In this document: positions 19,844-29,993 of the stretch, one piece after another | Layout: each line of letters begins with the position of its first letter | Numbering within the stretch: the first letter of the stretch is position 1 | Position numbers and translations under genes: made by a program | Notes under the pieces: generated by a model | Seen by the model: only the letters and a program-made list of their open reading frames with translations | Databases searched by the model: none | What the model was told of the DNA's origin: nothing | Assembly (NCBI RefSeq): GCF_041261205.1 | Contig: NZ_JBGCCH010000003.1 | Location: 310,001 to 374,000 of the forward strand | Direction of reading: 5' to 3' | Length of the DNA stretch: 64,000 bases | Source of the DNA: Catenulispora sp. MAP5-51 | GTDB lineage: Bacteria > Actinomycetota > Actinomycetes > Streptomycetales > Catenulisporaceae

Positions 19844-19950
19844 TCAAAGGCTTACAGGCGCCTCCGGCGGCGCCTGCGCGGCGAGCGGCCTCGCTCCGGG
19901 GAGTGGGGGTTGCGCTGCCCGGCGGCGGTCGTTGCTTGTGGTCGCCTTCG

Positions 19951-20103
19951 TCCCGGATTCCCCGTCGCATCGTCGCCTTACGGAAGCAGACCGGTCCGGT
20001 GGTATCAAGTCGGATCGCCCAGCTGTTGGTCCAGTATCAGCGACTTGACACCACCGGCCCGGCCTGCTTGGCTTCGCCCGCCGACGCGACGGGGAATCCG
20101 GGA
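19951..20103 (+). repeat. Left two-stem hairpin unit of the palindrome
   Basis: The outer stem TCCCGGATTCCCCGTCGC (19951-19968) pairs perfectly with 20086-20103. The inner stem CCGGTGGTATCAAGTCG (19996-20012) pairs with 20041-20057 with one mismatch and extends by a weaker 10-bp stem (19986-19995 with 20058-20067). The loop is 28 bases. Confidence 0.85.
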
Positions 20104-20245
20104 CAACCCCGCCTGTGGGAAGGGTTCCCGCACCCCATGCCCGCAGACTCACCGCCGCGTGTGCGTCGGTGACGTCCATCGACGTGGTGTAAGCAATCTT
20201 CGACGTGGGCAGGACGCAAGACACGCCCGAGCGCGTGGTGATCTT

Positions 20246-20294
20246 CATGGATGTGAAGAACCGGCCATCAGCAGGCCGGTTTTTCACATCCATG
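20246..20294. repeat. Central 21-bp hairpin
   Basis: Bases 20246-20266 pair with 20274-20294 with a single G-T type mismatch around a 7-base loop. It lies at the symmetry centre of the 1.3 kb palindrome, where extrusion or RNA folding would nucleate. The descending strand has a TTTTT run, so it could also act as a terminator. Confidence 0.85.
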
Positions 20295-20414
20295 GGCTCA
20301 GATGCCCACTGCGGCAGCTGTGACCCGGGGCTTCACCGCTGAAGACTACTTACACCACGCCAGTGGACCCGTGCGTCGCGGAGTGGACCGAGTCCACACC
20401 ACAGGCCGGGGTTG

Positions 20415-20572
20415 TCCCGGATTCCCCGTCGCTTCGGCGGTGCTTGCACAACCATCCTGGACTGGGCGGTGTCCAGCCGGACGAAACCGGTGGCCAGTAA
20501 CAGCGATCCGGCTTGACACCGCCCAGGCCGGGATGGTTCCCTCCGGGCGACGAAGCGACGGGGAATCCGGGA
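20415..20572 (-). repeat. Right two-stem hairpin unit of the palindrome
   Basis: The outer stem TCCCGGATTCCCCGTCGC (20415-20432) pairs perfectly with 20555-20572 and is identical to that of the left unit. The inner stem CTGGGCGGTGTCCAGCCGGA (20462-20481) pairs with 20507-20526 with one mismatch and extends outward (20450-20461 with 20527-20538). The inner stem sequence differs from the left unit but remains paired. Confidence 0.85.
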
Positions 20573-20662
20573 CAGAGGCGACCACAAGCAACGTCCGCCG
20601 GCAGCCAGCGCGGCCCCCACTCCCCGGAGCGAGGCCGCTCGCCGCGCAGGCGCCGCCGGAGG

Positions 20663-20727
20663 CGCCCTTGACTGTCGCCCTTGACTGTCGCCCTTGACTG
20701 TCGCCCTTGACTGTCGCCCTTGACTGT
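20663..20727 (-). repeat. Five tandem copies of a 13-bp unit
   Basis: CGCCCTTGACTGT is repeated exactly five times at 20663-20727 in the right arm; the left arm has a single copy near 19830-19843. There are no spacers, so this is not a CRISPR array. It looks like a slippage expansion. Confidence 0.9.
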
Positions 20728-20892
20728 CGCCTCTGCTCTTGATTGTCGCTTTTGGTCTTGCCCGTGGCCGTAGACCCGACCATCTGCCCACACCCCCGCC
20801 GCCCTGACACGACACAAGGGACCCCTGACCCGCGCCACCCACGGATCCCGTGAACCCTGCGCGAAGCCGTAAAAAGCTCCTAAAACCCACCA
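20718..20892 (-). repeat. Right 175-bp arm of perfect inverted repeat
   Basis: Exact reverse complement of 19669-19843. Similarity continues outward at lower identity to about 20938. Confidence 0.92.
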
Positions 20893-21131
20893 CCAGCCGC
20901 AGACGCCGCGCCACCCCGCAACCCACAGACAAGTCACGACCGCCCGGAAGGGCGCGGCGGCGAACACGGGATGGCGTCGGCTTAAAGGAACCTCAACGCG
21001 CGGGTGACGCGGCGCAAGCCCCTGAACAGCACATCGGCCAGACATTGACGATGAGTTGGCACCTTATGTCCCTTTCCCCCCCTTTCGCCGCCGCTTGGTG
21101 CGTGCGCCCCGTAATCCCCCGGCGGCGTCGT

Positions 21132-21154
21132 GCGATCATGCCGAAAATGATCGC
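21132..21154. promoter_or_regulatory. Inverted repeat upstream of nucleoside importer operon
   Basis: GCGATCAT and ATGATCGC form a perfect 8-bp inverted repeat with a 7-base spacer, 137 bases before the lipoprotein start. It is a candidate repressor site for the operon. The rest of 20939-21290 shows no gene; a Shine-Dalgarno (GGAGGGGGAG) precedes the start. Confidence 0.4.
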
Positions 21155-21290
21155 CTGTTCCGGGATCACAGGTGTATTGCGATGTGGCCCCGCAAGCGCT
21201 GAACTGACTGACCAATAGGTACGGCCTGCTTACGCTGTCTACCGTCGTCCACATTGTGGCTGTCTTATCGAAAGATCTGGAGGGGGAGCC

Positions 21291-22442
21291 GTGCGCACCA
21301 CCAACATGACCAGGATCGCCGCCACCGCGGCCGTGGTGGCCCTGGCCGCCGCGGGCTGCGGCTCGAAGTCGACCGCGGGTTCGAGCTCTTCGAGCACGAC
21401 CGGTTCGACGACCTCCGCGTCGTCCTCGTCCTCGTCCACCTCGGGCGGCTCCGCCTCGAACGCCAACTTCCAGGCGTGCATGGTGACCGACACCGGCGGT
21501 ATCGACGACCGCTCGTTCAACGCCTCGGCCTGGAAGGGCATGCAGGACGCGCAGACCGACGGCAAGGCCAAGGTGAAGTACGTCCAGTCGGCGACGGAGA
21601 ACGACTACGTCACCAACATCACCAGCCTCGAGTCGCAGAACTGCAACCTGATCGTCACGGTCGGCGGCCTGATGGCCGACGCCACGGACAGCCAGGCCGC
21701 GGCCAAGCCGGGCCAGAACTTCGCGATCGTCGACAACAGCTCGGCGGACAGCAAGACCAACAAGCCGGTGCCGAACGTGCACGGCATGGAGTTCAACACC
21801 GCGCAGGGCGGCTTCCTGGCCGGCTACCTGGCCGCCGCGTCCTCCAAGTCCGGCGTCGTGGCCACCTGGGGCGGCATGAACATCCCGCCGGTGACCATCT
21901 ACATGGACGGCTTCTGGGAAGGCGTCCAGTACTACAACAAGGCCAAGAGCAAGAGCGTGAAGGTCCTGGGCTGGGACGAGACCAACCCCAGCAGCGGCAC
22001 CTTCTCGAACTCCTTCACGGACACCAACAAGGGCAAGTCGATCACCGACGGCTTCATCAACCAGGGCGCCGACATCGTCTTCCCGGTCGCCGGCGGCGCC
22101 GGGCGCGGTGCCACGGCCTCGGCCAAGGCCGGCAAGGCCAAGGTGATCTGGGTCGACAGCGACGGCTGCGTCTCGGACAACGAGGACTGCTCGGTGTTCC
22201 TGGCCTCGGTGACCAAGGGCATCGAGACCGCGGTGAAGAAGACGGTCGAGGACGCCGCGGCCGGCAACTTCAAGGGCGGCACCCAGGACGTCCTGGACCT
22301 GTCCAACGGCGGCACCGACCTGGTGTACGGCCAGCAGCTGGGCTCCTCGATCCCGTCGGACCTGCAGACCGAGATCACGAACCTGAAGTCGCAGATCACC
22401 GCCGGCACGATCAAGATCACCTCGCCGTCCCAGCCGAAGTAA
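21291..22442 (+). CDS. BMP-family nucleoside-binding lipoprotein
   Basis: A 383-residue lipoprotein with signal peptide and lipobox (VALAAAGC, Cys23), then a Ser/Thr-rich tether to ~55 and a BMP/PnrA-like binding domain. VTDTGGIDDRSFNASAWKGM is the hallmark of this family, which binds purine and pyrimidine nucleosides. Residues NLIVTVGGLMADAT and VFPVAGGAGRGATA line the expected cleft. It starts at GTG 21291 with a strong GGAGGGGGAG site. First gene of the importer-salvage operon. Confidence 0.92.
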   Translation: MRTTNMTRIAATAAVVALAAAGCGSKSTAGSSSSSTTGSTTSASSSSSSTSGGSASNANFQACMVTDTGGIDDRSFNASAWKGMQDAQTDGKAKVKYVQSATENDYVTNITSLESQNCNLIVTVGGLMADATDSQAAAKPGQNFAIVDNSSADSKTNKPVPNVHGMEFNTAQGGFLAGYLAAASSKSGVVATWGGMNIPPVTIYMDGFWEGVQYYNKAKSKSVKVLGWDETNPSSGTFSNSFTDTNKGKSITDGFINQGADIVFPVAGGAGRGATASAKAGKAKVIWVDSDGCVSDNEDCSVFLASVTKGIETAVKKTVEDAAAGNFKGGTQDVLDLSNGGTDLVYGQQLGSSIPSDLQTEITNLKSQITAGTIKITSPSQPK

Positions 22443-22469
22443 CACCCTTTCGAGAAGCGATCACGACCG

Positions 22470-24129
<1,660 letters not shown>

Positions 24130-24137
<8 letters not shown>

Positions 24138-25419
24138 CGAGTCGGAACTGCGACGCGAAGCGTCTCCTCAACGGGCGGTGGAAGGAGACGGACGGGCGAA
24201 GCGCGTACTCGTCGGGATCAGCTCCGCCAACACCGTCACCGTCACGATCCTGGCGTTCGTGCTCTCGGTGGTGATCGGCGGCATCCTGATGATCGTCTCC
24301 GACCAGCACCTGCTGACCGAGTGGGGCTACGTCTTCAGCAAGAACTGGAGCGATGCGCCGAGCGATTCCTGGAACAAGGTCGCCAACGGCTACATCGCGA
24401 TGTTCCACGGCGCGATCTACGACCCGCACGCCAAGCAGGCACTGCGCCCGATCGAGAACACCATCGTCGAGGCCACCCCGCTGGTCTTCGCCGGGCTCGC
24501 GGTGGCGCTGCCGTTCCGCGCCGGGCTGTTCAACATCGGCGGCCAGAGCCAGCTGATCATCGGCGCGGTCTTCGCCACCTGGGTCGGCTTCTCGATCTCG
24601 GCGCCGATGCCGCTGCACGTGCTGCTGGTCATCATCGCCGGCATCATCGGCGGCGCGCTGGTCGGCGGGCTGACCGGGCTGCTCAAGGCCCGGTTCGGGG
24701 CGCACGAGGTGATCAGCTCGATCATGCTGAACAACATCGCGCTCGGCGTGCTGGCCTGGCTGATCAAGACCAAGGCCTTCCACGACCCGAACCGCCAGGA
24801 CGCGATCAGCAAGCCGGTCAAGAGCACCGCGCTGCTGCCGGCGGTCTCCGGCAGCAGCCCCGAGGTGAACCTCTCGACGGTGCTGGCGATCCTGGCCGTG
24901 CTGCTCATCTGGTGGCTGATGACCCGCTCGACGCTGGGCTTCCGGCTGCGCGCCCTGGGCTCCAACCCGGACGCCGCGCGCACCGCCGGCATCTCGGTCT
25001 CGCGCAACCAGGTCTACGCGATGCTGCTGGCCGGCGGTCTGATGGGACTGGTGGCCGTGACGCAGATCAGCGGCACGCTGTCGGCCTCGCACGCCATGAC
25101 CGCCACCCTGGACAACGGCTTCGGCTTCACCGGCATCACGGTGGCGCTGCTGGGCCGCGGCAAGCCGGTCGGGGTGGCGCTGGCCGCCCTGCTGTTCGGC
25201 GCGCTGGACGCCGGCGGCGTGGTCATGGAGGCCGCGACGACGCCGACCGTGCCGCATGACGTGGTCACCGTGGTGCAGGCCGTGATCGTGGTCTTCGTCG
25301 CCGCCCCGAAGCTGGTGCAGGAGATCTTCCGGCTGCGGGACGTGCGGCGCAACGGCCACACGGTCACGCCGTCGGTCGCCCCGGCCTCGGCCGTCGACTC
25401 CGCGGCGGAGGCGGTGTGA
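24130..25419 (+). CDS. Nucleoside ABC importer permease 1
   Basis: A 429-residue permease of the NupP/YufP type with about ten hydrophobic segments. The block GLFNIGGQSQLIIGAVFATW is typical, with EVISSIMLNNIALGVLAWL and FTGITVALLGRGKPVGVALA further on. ATG 24130 overlaps the ATPase stop by 8 bases. GTG 24118, closer to GAGGAG, is also possible; the frame opens at 24061. Confidence 0.92.
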
Positions 25420-25481
25420 TGCTCCCTCCGACGTACGTTCCCGAACCGGCCCAGGCGGCCTCGAAGGCGGAGGTCAACTGA
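25419..25481 (+). CDS. Possible 20-codon coupling ORF between permease genes
   Basis: An ATG overlapping the stop of permease 1 (TGATG) opens a 20-codon frame (MLPPTYVPEPAQAASKAEVN) that ends one base before the ATG of permease 2. It has no own function that I can name; re-initiation along it would couple translation of the two permeases. Confidence 0.2.
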   Translation: MLPPTYVPEPAQAASKAEVN

Positions 25482-25482
25482 C

Positions 25483-26787
25483 ATGGCCGTAGCGACGATC
25501 GCCCCGGCGCCGGCCGCGATAGCCGGCGGCACCGAGGCGGACACCCGGCGGTACACCGCCGGGGCCACGCAGATCATCATGGGCCTGGTGGCCCTGTTCG
25601 GCTTCGGCCTGGGCACCCGCACCGCGCACGGCGCCAGCACCACCTTCGGGATGACGCTGGTCTCCAAGCAGGGCACGCACGTCCCGGACTGGATCTTCCC
25701 GGCGCGTCCGGCGATCGTGGGCCTGGCCGTGGTCGTCATCGCGCTCGGCGCGGCGCGCCTGGCGGTGCAGCTGCCCAGGCGCTGGCGGCTGATCGCGACC
25801 TCGGTGGTCCTGTTCTGCTTCACCTTCGCCTTCATGGCCTGGAGCGCCGCGGACCCCAAGGGCGGCGAGCGGCTGGTGCTGCCCTCCGTGCTGGACTCGA
25901 TGGTGATCGCGGCGGTCCCGCTCGTGCTCGGCGCCCTCGGCGGCGTCGTGGGCGAGCGCTCCGGCGTGGTCAACGTCGCGATCGAGGGGCAGCTGCTGTT
26001 CGGCGGCTTCATGACCGCGCTGGTCGGCACGGCCACCGGCAGCCTGTGGATCGGCGTGATCGCCGGCGTCCTGTCCGGCGCGCTGATGGGCCTGCTGCTC
26101 GCGGTGCTGGCCATCCGGTACCTGATCGAGCAGGTCGTGCTCGGCGTGGTGCTGAACCTGCTGGCCCTGGGCGTCACCGGCTTCCTGTTCAAGTCGCTGA
26201 TGCAGACCAACCAGAACTCGTACAACAACCTGACGCCGTTCACCACGGTCCGGATCCCGGGGCTGGCCTCGCTGTGGGTGATCGGCCCGGTGGTGTTCGA
26301 CCAGCCGCTGATCGTCTACATCACCGTGTTCCTGGTGGTGGCGGTGCACGTGGGCCTGTTCCACACGCGCTGGGGCCTGCGGACCCGGGCGGTCGGCGAG
26401 CACCCGGCCGCCGCCGACACCGTCGGCGTCAAGGTGCTGCGGCTGCGGTACCGCAACGTGATGATCGGCGGGGCCTTCGCGGGCCTGGGCGGCGCGTGGC
26501 TGGTCGGCAACGTCGGCAACTTCACGGAGAACATGACCAACGGCAAGGGCTTCATCGCCCTGGCCGCGGTGATCTTCGGCCGCTGGTCGCCGTTCGGCGC
26601 GCTGGCCGCGGCGGCGCTGTTCGGCTTCACCGACGCGCTGGCCAGCCAGACCTCGTCGTTGCAGCTGCCGATCCCCTCGGACCTGCTGACGACGCTGCCC
26701 TACGTGGCGACGCTGTTCGCGGTGGCCGGCCTGATCGGCCGGGTGCGGGCGCCCGCCGCCGACGGCAAGCCGTACGTCAAGGGCTAG
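25483..26787 (+). CDS. Nucleoside ABC importer permease 2
   Basis: A 434-residue permease of the NupQ/YufQ type. An N-terminal extension with three hydrophobic segments (residues ~25-120) precedes the core, which begins at LPSVLDSMVIAAVPLVLGAL and contains GVVNVAIEGQLLFGGFMTAL and AVGEHPAAADTVGVKV. GGAGG lies 6-10 bases before the ATG. Its TAG stop lies inside the terminal repeat of a MITE-like element. Confidence 0.92.
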   Translation: MAVATIAPAPAAIAGGTEADTRRYTAGATQIIMGLVALFGFGLGTRTAHGASTTFGMTLVSKQGTHVPDWIFPARPAIVGLAVVVIALGAARLAVQLPRRWRLIATSVVLFCFTFAFMAWSAADPKGGERLVLPSVLDSMVIAAVPLVLGALGGVVGERSGVVNVAIEGQLLFGGFMTALVGTATGSLWIGVIAGVLSGALMGLLLAVLAIRYLIEQVVLGVVLNLLALGVTGFLFKSLMQTNQNSYNNLTPFTTVRIPGLASLWVIGPVVFDQPLIVYITVFLVVAVHVGLFHTRWGLRTRAVGEHPAAADTVGVKVLRLRYRNVMIGGAFAGLGGAWLVGNVGNFTENMTNGKGFIALAAVIFGRWSPFGALAAAALFGFTDALASQTSSLQLPIPSDLLTTLPYVATLFAVAGLIGRVRAPAADGKPYVKG

Positions 26788-26977
26788 ACGGTTGATTCCT
26801 GGGAGTACCGGCGCGAAACGTCTGATCAGCGGCGCCTGGCCGCCCCGGCCGACCACCCACAGCCAACCAGGCTGAGGGAGGTCGTCCGGGTCGCCCATGC
26901 TTGCTGCTGAGCCGTTTCGCAAGATTGTTTGTCAGGTGCGGTGCTGCTTGCCGGACCCCCAGGAATCAATCGTCTAG
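26784..26977. mobile_element. MITE-like element with 20-bp terminal inverted repeats
   Basis: CTAGACGGTTGATTCCTGGG (26784-26803) is complementary to 26958-26977 with one mismatch, and weaker similarity continues inward (CCGGC/GCCGG). The 194-bp unit has no coding capacity. It fills almost all of the 217-base gap between the permease and cytidine deaminase genes and supplies the permease stop codon. It could instead be a large processing or attenuation stem in the operon mRNA. Confidence 0.5.
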
Positions 26978-27004
26978 ACGAACAACGAAGGCTAACCTGA
27001 TCCG

Positions 27005-27409
27005 ATGAAGACCGAGATCGACTGGGCCGCCCTGCGCACCGCCGCACGAGAGGCTATGGCGCACGCGTACGTGCCGTACTCGAAGTTCCCGGTGGGCGCG
27101 GCGGCCCTGGTCGACGACGGCCGGATCGTCAGCGGCTGCAACGTGGAGAACGCCTCGTACGGCCTGACGCTGTGCGCGGAGTGCGGGCTGGTGTCCGCGC
27201 TGCACGCCTCCGGCGGCGGCCGGCTGGTCGCCTTCGCGTGCGTCGACGGCGCCGGCGCGGTCCTGATGCCCTGCGGGCGCTGCCGCCAGCTGCTCTTCGA
27301 GTTCGGCGGGAACGAGCTGCTGGTGGATCTGGGCCCTGACACCTCTCCGACGACGATGTCGGAACTCCTGCCGCGGGCCTTCGGCCCCGACAATCTCGGC
27401 AACAGCTAG
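27005..27409 (+). CDS. cdd: Cytidine deaminase
   Basis: A 134-residue small-type cytidine deaminase converting cytidine and deoxycytidine to uridine and deoxyuridine. Substrate motif CNVENASYGLTLCAECGL holds the zinc Cys and catalytic Glu (CAE); PCGRCRQLLFEFG supplies the other two zinc cysteines. Length is typical. It lies between the importer and thymidine phosphorylase (10 bases away), so imported pyrimidines are deaminated and then phosphorolysed. Confidence 0.95.
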   Translation: MKTEIDWAALRTAAREAMAHAYVPYSKFPVGAAALVDDGRIVSGCNVENASYGLTLCAECGLVSALHASGGGRLVAFACVDGAGAVLMPCGRCRQLLFEFGGNELLVDLGPDTSPTTMSELLPRAFGPDNLGNS

Positions 27410-27419
27410 GGAACAGCAC

Positions 27420-28709
27420 ATGGACGCCATCACCGTCATCCGCGCCAAGCGCGACCGCGCGGAGCTCACCGACGAGCAGATCGACTGGATCATCGCCGCC
27501 TACACCGACGGCCGCGTGGCCGACGAGCAGATGTCCGCGCTGGCGATGGCGATCCTGCTGAACGGCATGAACCGGCGCGAGATCGCGCGCTGGACGCAGG
27601 CGATGATCTCCTCCGGCGAGCGCATGGACTTCTCCGCGCTCACCCGCCCGACCGTGGACAAGCACTCCACCGGCGGCGTCGGCGACAAGATCACGCTCCC
27701 GCTGGCCCCGCTGGTGGCGGCCTGCGGCGCGGCCGTCCCGCAGCTGTCCGGCCGGGGCCTGGGCCACACCGGCGGCACCCTGGACAAGCTGGAGTCGATC
27801 CCCGGCTGGCGGGCCCGGCTGTCCAACGAGGAGATGCTGGCGGTGCTGGCCGAGGCCGGCGCCGTGGTCTGCGCGGCCGGCGACGGCCTGGCCCCGGCCG
27901 ACCGCAAGCTGTACGCGCTGCGCGACGTCACCGGCACCGTCGAGGCGATCCCGCTGATCGCCTCCTCGATCATGTCCAAGAAGATCGCCGAGGGCACCAG
28001 CGCCCTGGTGCTGGACGTGAAGTGCGGAAGCGGCGCGTTCATGAAGGACTTCGCCAACGCCCGCGAACTGGCCGAGACCATGGTCGCCCTGGGCACCGAC
28101 CACGGCGTGGCCACCACCGCGCTGATCACCGCGATGGACAACCCCCTGGGCCGCACCGCCGGCAACGCGCTGGAAGTGCGCGAGTCGGTCGAGGTGCTCT
28201 CCGGCGGCGGTCCCGAGGACATCAAGGAACTGACCCTCGCGCTGGCCCGCGAGATGCTGGCCGCGGCCGGCCTGGACGCGGTCGACCCGGCGGACAAGCT
28301 GAAGGACGGCTCGGCCTTGGACGCCTGGAAGCGCATGATCACCGCGCAGGGCGGCGACCCCGACGCGACCCTCCCGACGGCGAAGGAGACCCACGTGGTC
28401 ACCGCCGACCGGGACGGCCTGCTGGTCGGCATGGACTCCTTCAAGGTCGGCGTCGCCGCCTGGCGCCTCGGCGCGGGCCGCGCCCGCAAGGAGGACGCGG
28501 TCCAGGCCGGCGCCGGCGTGGAGTGGCACGCCGTCCCCGGCGACGCCGTGAAGGCCGGCCAGCCGCTGTTCACGCTGCACACCGACACCCCCGAGGCATT
28601 CGACTCGGCGCTGGAAAGCCTGGCGGGCGCTTGCGAATTCGCTGCTCCCGGCGCGGAGTTCACTCGGTCGCCGCTTGTTTTGGACCGAGTCGCCGCTTCG
28701 AACCGGTAA
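27420..28709 (+). CDS. deoA: Thymidine/pyrimidine nucleoside phosphorylase
   Basis: A 429-residue member of the glycosyltransferase family that splits thymidine or uridine with phosphate to base and (deoxy)ribose-1-phosphate. The phosphate-binding loop is KHSTGGVGDKITLPLAPLVA, with LDVKCGSGAFMKD as the second family motif. Part of the same operon; its product feeds the mutase and DeoC encoded elsewhere in this window. Confidence 0.95.
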   Translation: MDAITVIRAKRDRAELTDEQIDWIIAAYTDGRVADEQMSALAMAILLNGMNRREIARWTQAMISSGERMDFSALTRPTVDKHSTGGVGDKITLPLAPLVAACGAAVPQLSGRGLGHTGGTLDKLESIPGWRARLSNEEMLAVLAEAGAVVCAAGDGLAPADRKLYALRDVTGTVEAIPLIASSIMSKKIAEGTSALVLDVKCGSGAFMKDFANARELAETMVALGTDHGVATTALITAMDNPLGRTAGNALEVRESVEVLSGGGPEDIKELTLALAREMLAAAGLDAVDPADKLKDGSALDAWKRMITAQGGDPDATLPTAKETHVVTADRDGLLVGMDSFKVGVAAWRLGAGRARKEDAVQAGAGVEWHAVPGDAVKAGQPLFTLHTDTPEAFDSALESLAGACEFAAPGAEFTRSPLVLDRVAASNR

Positions 28710-28718
28710 TGTCTATCC

Positions 28719-29822
28719 ATGGATGAAGAGCTGATTCGCAGGGCTCCGAAGGCCCTGCTGCACGACCACCTCGACGGTGGTCTGCGCCCCCAGACGGTCA
28801 TCGAACTGGCCGACCAGTACGGCTACACCAACCTCCCCGAGTACGACGGCACCGCCGACGGCCTCGGCCGGTGGTTCGCCGAGGCCGCGGACTCCGGGTC
28901 GCTGCCTCGGTATCTGGAGACCTTCGAGCACACGGTCGGAGTGATGCAGCACGCCGACGCGCTGTTCCGGGTCGCCGCCGAGTGCGCCGAGGACCTCGCC
29001 GCCGACGGGGTGGTCTACTCCGAGTCGCGGTATGCGCCCGAGCAGCATCTGGAAGCCGGGCTGAGCCTGGACGAGGTCGTGGAGGCGGTGGATGCCGGCT
29101 TCCGGGAGGGGGAGCGCCGGGCTGCCGCCGCCGGGCGGCAGATCCGGGTCGGGACGCTGCTGACCGCGATGCGGCACGCGGCGCGCTCCTCGGAGATCGC
29201 CGAACTCGCGGTGCGGCACCGGGACAAGGGTGTGTCAGGGTTCGACATCGCCGGGGCCGAGGCCGGGTATCCGCCCACCCGGCACCTGGACGCCTTCGAG
29301 TACCTGCGCCGGGAGAACTTCCACTTCACGATCCACGCCGGGGAGGCCTTCGGGCTGCCCTCGATCTGGGAGGCGCTGCAGTGGTGCGGCGCGGACCGGC
29401 TGGGCCACGGCAACGCCATCATGGACGACATCCTGGTGGACGCCGACGGCAAGGCGACGCTGGGCCGGCTGGCGGCGTATGTGCGGGACAAGCGGATCCC
29501 GCTGGAGATGTGCCCCACCTCGAACCTGCAGACCGGGGCGGCGCGCTCCTACGAGTCCCACCCGATCGGGTTGTTGCGAGACCTGCACTTTCGGGTGACG
29601 GTGAACACCGACAACCGGCTGATGAGCTCCACCTCGATGACGCGTGAGTTCACCGAACTGCACAAGGCCCACGGCTACACGCTGGAGGACATGCAGTGGT
29701 TTACGATAAACGCTCTGAAGTCCGCGTTCCTGCCCTTTGACCAGCGGTTGGAGCTGATCAACGAGCACGTGAAGCCGGCCTACGAGCAGCTGCGCGCCGA
29801 GGCGTCTCCGTCCCCTGCTTAA
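28719..29822 (+). CDS. add: Adenosine deaminase
   Basis: A 367-residue enzyme making inosine from adenosine. Zinc ligands are the HDHLDG pair at residues ~17-19, H in IHAGEAFG, and the Asp in [11 protein letters not shown]. Catalytic Glu is in HAGE, and DRLGHGNAI carries the catalytic His. It starts 9 bases after deoA and ends the operon; inosine is then a substrate for the phosphorylase at 44103-44912. Confidence 0.95.
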   Translation: MDEELIRRAPKALLHDHLDGGLRPQTVIELADQYGYTNLPEYDGTADGLGRWFAEAADSGSLPRYLETFEHTVGVMQHADALFRVAAECAEDLAADGVVYSESRYAPEQHLEAGLSLDEVVEAVDAGFREGERRAAAAGRQIRVGTLLTAMRHAARSSEIAELAVRHRDKGVSGFDIAGAEAGYPPTRHLDAFEYLRRENFHFTIHAGEAFGLPSIWEALQWCGADRLGHGNAIMDDILVDADGKATLGRLAAYVRDKRIPLEMCPTSNLQTGAARSYESHPIGLLRDLHFRVTVNTDNRLMSSTSMTREFTELHKAHGYTLEDMQWFTINALKSAFLPFDQRLELINEHVKPAYEQLRAEASPSPA

Positions 29823-29838
29823 GGGGATTCCGACGGGA

Positions 29839-29853
29839 GCGGAAGGGTTCCGC
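29839..29853 (+). terminator. Weak hairpin after add
   Basis: GCGGAA-GGG-TTCCGC, 17 bases after the add stop, followed by GGCGTTCTGTT. A short 6-bp stem, only a possible terminator. Confidence 0.35.
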
Positions 29854-29993
29854 GGCGTTCTGTTAGGAAGCCGGGTGACTCACCTCTTCGGCGGAGGACG
29901 TGTTGGATCCGCCGTCCGATGTCGGTACGTTGCGTAGGCGCCGCATCGCACACCGTGATCGCGGTCCCCTATGCAATCCGCGAGGTATCACCG

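Larger units (their letters stand above)
19629..20938. repeat. Giant ~1.3 kb imperfect palindrome with nested hairpins
   Basis: The whole gap between the amidohydrolase and the nucleoside importer is one head-to-head inverted repeat centred near 20270-20283. From outside in, each half contains: a flank (175 bp perfect); a GC-rich 53-bp block (perfect, 19857-19909 with 20614-20666); a two-stem hairpin unit; a small three-base-loop hairpin (20114-20132 or 20383-20397); and a GTGGTGTAAG motif (20184-20193, complement at 20349-20358). A 21-bp stem lies at the centre. The inner hairpins differ between halves but keep pairing. Frames inside are artefacts of the repeat; no gene is recognised. It could be a mobile or structured-RNA element; function unknown. 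Confidence 0.9.

Noticed and set aside
20663-20727. CRISPR array
   Set aside because: The repeated unit is 13 bp with no spacers, and no cas genes are present; it is a simple tandem repeat.
19629-20938. The palindrome as an assembly fold-back artefact
   Set aside because: A fold-back would give identical halves throughout; here the inner halves differ at many positions with pairing preserved and the 13-bp copy number differs. Long-read confirmation is still desirable.
20350-21045. Long open frames on both strands through the palindrome (up to 231 codons)
   Set aside because: They are mirror images of each other created by the inverted repeat, have Arg/Gly/Ser-biased shadow composition, no ribosome site and no family; tandem 13-bp units inside them break the frame between copies.
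21045-21069. TTGACG followed by TTATGT as promoter of the nucleoside operon
   Set aside because: The spacing is only 13 bases and the -10 match is poor; not supported enough to list as a feature.
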